From: Madurella fahalii
Taxonomy: Eukaryota > Ascomycota > Sordariomycetes > Sordariales
Reading direction: 5' to 3'
Length of the DNA: 64,000 bases
Assembly (NCBI GenBank): GCA_029876055.1
Contig: CM056879.1
Location: 2,790,001 to 2,854,000, forward strand
The position numbers and the translations under genes are program-made. The notes beneath the pieces are model-generated. The model was given only the letters and a program-made list of their open reading frames with translations. It did no database searches and had not been told where the DNA came from. Positions 55,799-64,000 of the stretch are shown here, one piece after another. The number at the start of each line of letters is the position of its first letter. Positions within the stretch are counted from its first letter, which is position 1.

Positions 55799-57291
55799 TG
55801 TGAGTGAGCGCCGAGATAGTCGTGGATCGTCTGTCTGCCGGGGAAGAATAAACGGCGGGAACTGCTGAGGAGGTTGAGGGTCGATCCCACGAGCGGGAGA
55901 GGTGCTCTTGGGGAGGAGAACGAAACGGCGACAGCGGGAGAGGGACAAGAAAAGGAGGGGAGAAGGAGGAGAGAGAACATGCAGGTATATAACTGGATAT
56001 CGTACGTCACATAGAAGGAGGGTAGGGTATCAATGCCTCGTCCTTCCCTGCCTCCCTCCTACTCAACCCCCGGACCTGTCAAGCGATCCGACGAAAACGC
56101 GTCCCATCAACTCAGCTCGCACCCATTGGCATCCTCCACAACCCTCCTTTGCCGGTTACAACCAGCCAAGAACAGCCGAGAGCCCCTGGCCTCGGTAGTG
56201 CTACACAAGAAGTCCAATCCGTTACCCTGTCTCGCTCCATTACCCCAGCTCTGGCCGGCTGGAGCCAAGCTTTTCCCCGCACCCATCATGTCGATGAGAC
56301 GGCGGTCTCCCCGCAGGTGGATGGGGGAACGTTGCGAGCTGTCAACGGGGTGGCCTGGGACAATTGCCGGATCTGGTTGCAGTGTCCGTTGACGAGGAGG
56401 TGCACGTGGGGAAGTCGTGCTAGAGGTGGGAGCTAATGCGAATGGTGTTCTCGACAGATCTTACTTGGCAGTTCGTGCAGCCAGGGTGCAGGGTTTCGAG
56501 AACCGCAGCTAACTGCCGCCGTCGGCCGTCGACCGTCGACCCCTCCACAAACGCGGGGGATGGTGGGGAGAGAGTCGCGCCAAACACCCAAGACGCCCCA
56601 ACATCGTTCTCCATCTTCTCCCTCCACCTTTTTCCCTCCACAAGTCTGGGCTTTAGTGTGTACTCGTGCATCTCGGGGTCCGGTACGCTAAACCATCGAG
56701 GTGGCTAGCGTCTCCTGCTCCAGCGATGGCCCTGGCCGGCCGAGCATGCCGAGTTCTGGCTTTTCTTGCGATTGGCGGGCTTTGTCCAGGGCGGGTGGCA
56801 AAGGGAGGCTCTTGGGACTTGGCCCGCCTGCAGCTATACTAGCAGCCCAGGCGGTCTGCTAACCACCCCAGCCATTCAGACAGCAGCAAATCTCATCCTC
56901 TCGCAAGGATGGCCCCAATCTCGGACCCAGAGCCCACCGGAGCCTCGGTATCATTGAGCGTCTGGGTAGCCAAGGACCGAGCCTAGGCACCCGATGACTG
57001 CCAACCCGTCCGACCTACTCAAAAAGAAGGATAGGAACCATCTCGTTAAACGGCGATGTGGCGAACCTGATGAGGAGAAGAGCGAGATAAACACAGATAA
57101 ACAGAGGTAGAAAGTAGTAAGCGGAAGTCGAATTAGAATCTTGGAGTTGTCGCATTAGCACACGAGCCACGTTCCATCACAGTTTAAACGCACCTTGTCA
57201 GACGTAAAGCTCATGAAATTTTGTATTTGGCTCCGCTTAGTTAGGTTTATACGGTAATTGTACCCTTTGCAGCAAGGGGTTCCCAATGCAC
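55799..57291. other. MFS upstream region, no gene recognised
   Basis: 1.5 kb with only short, unconserved open frames on both strands. It should hold the MFS promoter and the 3' UTR of the 57292-58434 gene. Confidence 0.5.
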
Positions 57292-58434
57292 TTAACGTAC
57301 AGCCGTCCATCTCCTGTTTTCCAACTGGGGCTTCAACTGTGGAACGGACATGGTCGCGGCGGGCGATGGCAGGCTCGGACAAGGTGACATGGAGGATTCC
57401 GAAAACTCGGCTCCGTTCCGCAGTTCGCTGACTGATGAAATCGAGGACGAGGGCGAGGACGAGGACGAGGACGAGACCCGCGCCGCGCTAGTGCGCTTGG
57501 TCGATTGGTATCCCTCGTTAGCCTCGGTAGCCGTAGTCTCGACCTCGGCCGGGAGGCCATTCTCGAGGACCGCACACCCGTTATCGACAATATTGACCCC
57601 GATTCCCTTGGGCCTTTCGACTACGGATCTCTCAGCGCTCTGGTCATCATCAGCCCCATTGTCCAGCCAGTAACGAGCGAAACGATCCTCGGGTGCTCCC
57701 TCTTTCCAGAGCAAATCCTGGGGTTCCGAAGGACCGAAGGTTTCTTTCCGCTGTTGGTCGTCATCTTGGCAAACCTCGAGCGGGTGCCTGGTATCCCTAC
57801 CCCGCTGGAAACCTCTTGGCCCAACGTTGTCAGGATCAACATCTTCGCGGTTCTGCCCCTTGGGTGAAAGGGTGATCATCCTGATATTGTGTGGCTGTAC
57901 TATGACCGCCGGCCTTGGAGTCAGAGACCGAAAAGCCTCTACGTTCTCATCTTTATCGCCATCGCTGTCGCTGTCGCTGTGGCAACTGCGAAAATCGTTC
58001 CCCACGTCGCTTCCCGGTGTAAACGAATCACCGACAGCGTCTTCCAACGGCGGCGTTTGTCCCGGCCGATTATTGATAGACAGAACCCCTGTGGATCTTG
58101 TTGGAGACGCTGCCCAGCACACTTCGGGGCCGTTCACGATGTTGCGCAGAATGTACTTGTCTCGTTGCTGCACATCTTGCTCAAGAGCCGAAATCCGCTT
58201 CCGCTGAACGCCAAGTTCTGCCGTCGCATTATCCAATTCGGCCTCCAGTTGGACGGCTCTTCTTCGAGCCCTGATTTCAGAGATCACGAATGCCATCAAA
58301 GCCGCACAAGTTATGGCACTAGTGGAAATCATCAACATGATTTGGCCGGCGCTCCAGTCCACGAAATCACGCTCTTCCAAGTACTGAGCGGGTAATGGTC
58401 TTGTCATGGTCGGTGATGTCGATCTTGTTGCCAT
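57292..58434 (-). CDS. Unknown single-pass membrane / coiled-coil protein
   Basis: A single open frame of 380 residues; the family is not recognised. Features: a hydrophobic segment at about residues 29-53 (GQIMLMISTSAITCAALMAF), immediately followed by a helical coiled-coil-like stretch (RRRAVQLEAELDNATAELGV, ISALEQDVQQRD) to about residue 95. The rest is polar and disordered: an Asp/Ser-rich part (HSDSDSDGDKDENVE), a middle with repeated Asp/Gln, and a Ser-rich run near residue 320 (SSSSSSSPSSSISS). The layout fits a type I/II single-pass anchor with a cytoplasmic coil, as in small fungal organelle proteins. The start could be Met10. Coding status is moderately likely from length and composition only. 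Confidence 0.6.
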   Translation of the reverse strand: MATRSTSPTMTRPLPAQYLEERDFVDWSAGQIMLMISTSAITCAALMAFVISEIRARRRAVQLEAELDNATAELGVQRKRISALEQDVQQRDKYILRNIVNGPEVCWAASPTRSTGVLSINNRPGQTPPLEDAVGDSFTPGSDVGNDFRSCHSDSDSDGDKDENVEAFRSLTPRPAVIVQPHNIRMITLSPKGQNREDVDPDNVGPRGFQRGRDTRHPLEVCQDDDQQRKETFGPSEPQDLLWKEGAPEDRFARYWLDNGADDDQSAERSVVERPKGIGVNIVDNGCAVLENGLPAEVETTATEANEGYQSTKRTSAARVSSSSSSSPSSSISSVSELRNGAEFSESSMSPCPSLPSPAATMSVPQLKPQLENRRWTAVR

Positions 58435-60430
58435 CCTGTCAAACGTTGAAACAGTACGTGAGGTGTTTGGAGAAGCCCTAGCCCGCGTCTCTATATATCA
58501 TCTGGTAGCAACTAGTATTAGCAGGACAACTGGGTTGCGTAAGAACATTTGTTACATACCGCTTTGTCTCAAGGACGCCCCTGGTGTCGTCTAACAAAGA
58601 GCGGGCAGGGTATCCGATTGTATTATGTCCGATTGTCGGACACCATGGAGCGCTGAAAGAATCACTCTGCTTGGCTCTTCAGTTGCCATTAACTTTGATA
58701 ACCGACGCCAGAAATGAAAGAAGAACTGAGAACCTAGTCCAGCTTCTGCAGTATTACGCAAGTCAGCGCACAATGAAGAGCCATAGCCGTCGTCTGCATC
58801 CGCTCAACTGCTTCTTGAACACTTATCCGTGGGCAAAAGGTTGGCACGCGGGTACGGTACCCCCATCTGCTCTCGTAGTCACACACCAAAGATTCAGAGA
58901 GTGCTTAAGCCAGCCACTAAAAAAAATAAAGATATCATCAGCTCAAGTTGCATTGCAGCTCTTCACCAGAGATCGTGTTGCTTGTTTTTGCGTCCCAAGC
59001 GGAAGCTGTTCCTTTAACTTTCTTCGTGCAGCCTCCTAGGGCACGAAAAGCTATGTTAGTAGGCAGCCAACCGCGAACGGCTGGAGGCTGGCGCTGTCAT
59101 CGGCGAAACTTAGGAATAGGCTGGCTCCTTCGCAAATCCTGATAAGTTGCGAGTCTCGACACAGCTCCGCACCGAATACTTTGTAAAAGAAGTATATTGG
59201 TGCGAAAGCAAAGGCCGTTAACAGCATAAGAGCGGGAGGTGCCTGCGTCATGAACAACGGAGGGACAAACCTTTGTTGCACGCCATTTGGTGGTTGATGA
59301 CAGGGAAATCCAAGACACCAATTCGAACAAATTCGATTGCTGGGGGCCTAGACATTCTCAAATCAACGAGCAGATGCACAAACCTGAACAAGACTAGGCG
59401 CTAAGGGTCTGGTCCCGGGCCATGGGACCCGGTAATCGCCGCCTGCAGCGTCAACGGATAGTGTGACCCAAAGCCGTTGAGCTCAGTCGCATAAATCATT
59501 CAGGTTTGATGCCAGGCGACGGCTTTGTTCATTTCGCTGTCCCGTGCTTGGAACCAGGGTACGCGTTTGTCGTTGTCCTCTCTTCTGCAATGGGAAAGGC
59601 ACATCCCTCGTACTTTGTGGCCGGCATTGTAGTTGACATCGGTGTATCTAGGCGCCCAAAGGTAGGCCTTCCAAAAGCGGTACCATGGAGAGAGCCAAAC
59701 CGGGTTGTCTGGGTACCGTATGTCGCACCTGGGAAGGGTGCCGATTCAGCTGTGCGGTAGCGACGGACTTATTGAATGCGCGTTTTCCTTTCCTCCTACG
59801 AGGCGAGACAATAAAATGCTTTGGTCAACCGCGCAAAGTCCCCGGGAAATGGGATATTACAGCGGGCCCGTTAGTCGCACGCGGAGAATATTGACCGTGT
59901 TTTTACTTTGCCCTGGAGAAGTGCTTGCTTGTCAGGGAGGACAGCCATCGTTGCCCCAAGTCAGTCTGCCAGCACAACGGTCTGAAGCGCGTAGAAATGT
60001 CGCCTGCAGCTCTTTTCTTGCGACGATGAAGGCGCCGATACAGGGTTTTGCAGACCGTGGGAGAGATATGCTGGAATCTGGGGTGGGCGGGATGAGGAGG
60101 GTTGCTCATTCAAAATATATGAATGGCCCCGGTTCGGATGTTCTTCTTCCGCCCTCATAAGGCCAAGCGTGACATACACGCCGGCTGGTCTTGCAGAAAA
60201 CCCCAGACCCAGGGCATGGCCATCTAGACGAGCTCAACGCGGAATCCCGGCATATTGGCGGAAGCCATGCGATTGGAGGGCTCTGCTCTTTCTGGGGTCG
60301 AACAACGACCAGCGCTCCACATGACGACCGCTTGACGCCCGACATATATAGCCTCCTTCTCCTTGGAGTCGGGCTTCATGATGGAGGAGGCAGGTTGACC
60401 GGAGACTCTCATCAAGCCGTAACTCTCACA
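58435..60430. promoter_or_regulatory. 2-kb region upstream of AA9, no gene recognised
   Basis: No conserved open frame. The AA9-proximal part holds a TATA box-like TATATA at 60345-60350, 81 bases upstream of the start codon, and CTGGGG sites at about 60077 and 60292. CTGGGG fits the SYGGRG consensus of the carbon-repressor CreA/CRE1, as expected for cellulolytic genes. These sites are short and could be chance. Confidence 0.4.
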
Positions 60431-61458
60431 ATGAAGGGCCTCGCTCTCATCGCCGCTGCCACGGCAGCCTCAGCGCACACCATCTTCGTCCAGCTTGAGG
60501 CAGACGGCAAGACTTATCCTGTGTCTCACGCCATCCGGACACCGTCTTACGATGGTCCCATCACCAACGTCAACTCCAACGACCTTGCCTGCAATGGCGG
60601 CCCGAACCCAACCATGAAGTCGAACGAGATCATCACCGTCACAGCGGGAACGACGGTAAAGGCCGTTTGGAGACATACCCTTACCTCCGGCCCGAGCAAC
60701 GTCATGGATGCCAGCCACAAGGGCCCGACTCTTGCGTATCTCAAGAAGGTTTCCAACGCCCTGACTGATACAGGCATTGGAGGTGGATGGTTCAAGATTC
60801 AAGAGGACGGTTACAACGGCGGCAACTGGGGCACCACCAAGGTCATCAATAACGCCGGCCTCCACTACATGTAAGTCTCTGCACGCCTCTCCATTGGTAT
60901 AACATCAACCACACCGCTGACCTAACAACCCAGCGACATCCCGTCCTGCATCCCCAACGGCCAATATCTCCTCCGCGCCGAAATGATTGCCTTACACGGC
61001 GCCGGCTCGTCCGGTGGCGCCCAACTCTACGTAAGTCCCACCGAGCCCCCCAAACCACACGGTACTCTCCCTAACAACATCCCCAGATGGAATGCGCTCA
61101 GATCAACATCGTCGGCGGCTCTGGCACCGCGAACCCCAAGACCTACAACATTCCGGGCATCTACAAGTCCAATGACCCGGGCATTCTCATCAACATCTAT
61201 TCTATGTCCCCCTCGAGCAAGTACACCATCCCGGGCCCGCCACTCTTCACCTGTGGCGGCGGCGGAGGCGGCGGCGGTAGCGCCCCAGTCACGACCGAGC
61301 CAGAGACCCCGGCACCTTCCCAACCCGAGCCGGTTGACACTGGTTGCAAGGCTCAGCAGTGGCAGCAGTGCGGAGGGACCAACTACAGCGGATGCACGAG
61401 CTGCGCGTCGCCGTATACTTGCAAGGAGATCAACGCGTATTATTCGCAGTGCTCGTGA
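60431..61458 (+). CDS. AA9 lytic polysaccharide monooxygenase with CBM1
   Basis: Secreted copper enzyme (formerly GH61) that oxidatively cleaves cellulose. Exons: 60431-60870, 60934-61030, 61087-61458 (about 302 residues). The signal peptide MKGLALIAAATAASA is cut before His, giving the essential N-terminal His copper ligand (HTIFVQLEADG). The second His is in MDASHKGPTLAYLKKV, and the Gln/Tyr motif is AQLYMECAQINIVGG. A linker (GGGGGGGGSAPVTTEPET, Pro/Thr-rich) leads to a C-terminal fungal cellulose-binding module: QQWQQCGGTNYSGCTSCASP and ending NAYYSQCS. Conserved Cys pairs are present. Intron phases agree. Confidence 0.97.
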
Positions 61459-61679
61459 AAACTAAAGGTGGTGGATTACACGGCAGGTTTTGGCCAATGT
61501 CAAGATGAGTCAGGTCAAGGCGAAAGAGGTATCCGGGGTGCATAGCAGCACGGTGTATTGAAGTTTTCTGTTCTGCAAAGCAATTGTCCATTTCCCCTTT
61601 CGGTTCTTCTAGTTGTGATCGCCATCACACACGCAGAGCCTTCCACACATCCCAGCCTTTCAAAAGTTTGCCTGAAACC

Positions 61680-63978
61680 TCATCCCCTCCCCAAATCCCT
61701 TCTCACCCTCCACACCTTACTCCCCGCAACCCTCTTCTCACTGCCATGCAACATCTCTACCCACGGAACCTCGCCCCTCCCTCCGTCCCGCCCTTCATCC
61801 CCGCTAGACTCCCCATCCCCACCATCCCCCTCGTCATCCCCCTCGTCATCCCCGTCGCCATCCCCAGGCCCATCCCGCTGAACATCAGCAGCCCGCTTAT
61901 ACAGATCCTCTGCGTACGCCCAGGTGGGCGTGTCAAACCGCCCCGCGACCAACACCAGCTCCTCGCCGGGAACCTCCCCCACCGCATTCCCCACAGACGG
62001 CGGCGTCAGGACCTGCAGCTCTCCACGCGCCGTGTCGACGCCGCGGACGAGGACCAGTCCGAGAAGGCGGGAATGCCGCGGGTCGAGGGTGCGGCCCAGG
62101 GGGTTTGGGATCAGCGGTATGGCGTTGCCAGTATCTGCGCTTGAGTGCGGGCGCGAGGGTAAGGGGTCGGCTGGGGTCGGTGTTGTTTCCAGGGCGGCGG
62201 CGGCGGCTTCCGGGAGGGGTAAGAGGTCTCGCAGGGCGGCGCGGGATTCTATTCGGACGAGGGCCAGGACCGTCCCGTTGATAGCCTCTGCGAGCATCTC
62301 CGGCGCGGGTTGGTGGTCGTAGCAGACGAGCCCGAGGAATCCTCTTTGGCTGCTGCTGCCAGTGTATCGGACTCGCCAAGGGCGGAGGGCGGAGAGAGGG
62401 GTCGGATCCCACGTTGTCGGGGAGTCGCCATCTGGCGGGCGCAGGTGGAAGTAGGACATCATTTGCATGGTCCGGAGGGCCAGGGATGTGCGGGCGGACA
62501 TGTCGGCTGGTTGGGAAGGGAGGGTGGAGAATGGGATGGGTTTGTTAATGTTGTTGGCGCTCCCGCAGGCGGACTGAAGGCTGGCGACGGTTTCCTCGGG
62601 GCCATCGTGGGACATGTAGATCACTTCTGTTGGCCAGATCGCGGTGATGAGGTCGCAGAGAATGTCGAGGCCGGTGCCTTGGATCCAGCCCGGAGTGTTG
62701 ATCACGAGCGGGCAGCTGGCTTCGAGATCTCGCCGATAGTGTGCCAAAAGATCGAGAGCGCATTCGATAAAGTATGCCGGGTCGAGGGCAGGGGTGACGG
62801 ATGCGATGGCGTGGGCCCGTATTTGGCCTTCGGTTTGCCCGAGAGTGGGATGGCAGAACGAGGGTGATAGGTTGGGGGTGGTGACTTTTGAAAGAGAGAT
62901 GATGCCGGGAGGCGCATATTCGGGCTGTCCTGGGTCGAGATCGAGGACGAAGACGCTCGACCAAGGTTTGCTCTTAGAGCCACCTCGGTCGGTCATGAGA
63001 CGGTTTACCACCAGTCTCCCGAATGTTGATTTCCCCGACGACTTTGGGCCACATAAGAAAATGACCGGTGTAGCTTTGCGGTTGGCCGCAGCCAGTCCCG
63101 ATATCTTCTTGTTCCACTCTGCCGGTGAAACCAGCTCTTGCAAGATAGCTCTCTTAGGGCCGTCTTCTGGAGTATATATCTACGGGAAGTCAGCCAACGC
63201 CGGGTAGAGAGCAGACGGGACACAAACGATCCGAAAGGTCCAAGGGTATTTGGCCCGGCCCATGCCTGCTTCTTGCGAGGGCGTTTCGTTCCAGAGCTTT
63301 GCAAAGGCGGGATTCAAGGTTGCCAGCTGCCTCATGCCCTGTGCCGCGGGATGGGGGTGCAACTCTATGACAGTATCGTCGGCAGTCCGCAGAACAGGCA
63401 AGGCATGGCAGTGCGGAGCATGGACCCATTGGACATCGTCAGACGCTGACAAGATGGCACCGGCGATGGTAGCCTCGCCCTCGCGCACTTTGATGCCATA
63501 ACTCCCTAGGATTACAAGCCGCTATGCTTTGTCACCGAATGGACTATTACGTCCAGGGAGCACTGGAGAAAAACTTACCTCTGCTTCGGGGGTGGTGAGC
63601 ACCAGACGACCCCCGACCTTTCTTTGAAGATGCTTCTTGTTGGGCCTGAAAGATGAGTGCTGCTTGATGGGGGCGGTTACAGCGGATTCGGGTTGAGGTG
63701 TTGTAAGACTTTTCGAATTAGTGACAACCCGGAAGCCGGGGAGAGACCAGATGGCCAAGTCAGACATACTCCAGCCCCCTTTTCCCAACATTGACCGAGT
63801 CGGAAACCGACTCCTCCACCGACCGACGTCTGCTGTGACTGGGTATGGACCGTGTGGACGGTGTCTCGCTCCTTCTTTGCTGAGTGACATCTTTGACACT
63901 CTGCTCCGGTGCCTTCTCGACGGTACTGCTTGCTGACGATACCCCCCAGAGTTGCTGCCGCGCAGCAAATGCACTCAT
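61680..63978 (-). CDS. GRC3: GRC3 polynucleotide 5'-hydroxyl kinase
   Basis: Nucleolar RNA 5'-kinase that, with Las1, processes ITS2 in pre-rRNA (NOL9 family). Exons: 63978-63770, 63708-63579, 63521-63228, 63179-61680 (about 710 residues). Start MSAFAARQQLWG, the family opening. Exon 3 encodes a beta domain (RLVILGSYGIKVREGEATIA). The kinase core has Walker A GPKSSGKST, then VFVLDLDPGQPEYAPPG (Walker B region), FCHPTLGQTEGQ, and the lid NTPGWIQGTGLDILCDL. The C-terminus carries a long Asp/Gly/Glu repeat (GDGDGDDEGDDEGDGG). It converges with AA9 (221 bases between stops). The start and all phases are consistent. Confidence 0.95.
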
Positions 63979-64000
63979 CACTTTTACTTCGCCGAGTCAG

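Overview
This window is nuclear DNA of a filamentous ascomycete, most likely a Sordariales fungus close to Chaetomiaceae. The reasons are GC-rich coding DNA with short introns (mostly 45-155 nt, GTNNGN donors, CTRAC/CTAAC-type branch points, YAG acceptors), well-spaced monocistronic genes, a CBM1-carrying AA9 lytic polysaccharide monooxygenase and GH3 beta-glucosidase, an argonaute, and a transposon with C-to-T stop mutations typical of repeat-induced point mutation (RIP). The species is inferred, not proven.

Layout. 1-1571 (-): SEC24 N-terminal part, cut by the window edge. 2395-5452 (+): CFT2/CPSF2, with an apparent one-base deletion in a C run. 5823-8484 (-): CorA-like membrane protein. 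9156-9611 (-) BOL2/FRA2 and 9933-11009 (+) NIF3 share a divergent promoter. 11268-12212 (-): VPS51. 12676 to about 19.1 kb: a decayed Helitron on the minus strand, holding a broken DUF3716-like gene in the opposite orientation. 19838-22768 (-): an NB-ARC/TPR NLR with an N-terminal HET-s-related amyloid motif. 23144-23450 (+): relic of a HeLo-domain (HET-S-like) effector, divergent from the NLR. 23696-24466 (+) RMI1 and 24572-28884 (-) SKI3 (also with an apparent one-base deletion, in a G run). 29354-32764 (+) UTP22; 33013-34042 (-) ASF1; 35193-38524 (+) RNA14. A 4.2-kb stretch without a recognisable gene precedes 42747-45949 (+), an argonaute. 46878-50046 (+) SRO7/tomosyn; 50931-53725 (+) secreted GH3; 53902-55798 (-) MFS anion/allantoate-type permease; 57292-58434 (-) unknown membrane/coiled-coil protein; 60431-61458 (+) AA9-CBM1; 61680-63978 (-) GRC3 polynucleotide kinase.

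How the genes relate. Most are unrelated housekeeping genes: COPII and endosome traffic (SEC24, VPS51, SRO7), RNA 3'-end processing (CFT2, RNA14), RNA decay (SKI3), ribosome biogenesis (UTP22, GRC3), chromatin and repair (ASF1, RMI1) and iron regulation (BOL2). GH3 and AA9 are both plant-cell-wall enzymes and lie about 7 kb apart with a transporter between them. The most interesting block is 12.6-23.5 kb. There a RIP-damaged Helitron lies beside what looks like an amyloid-signalling cell-death module: the NLR receptor reads as intact, whereas its HeLo effector neighbour is dead by frameshift and C-to-T nonsense changes.

All exon boundaries were assigned by eye from splice consensus, phase and family conservation; no search or alignment was run.
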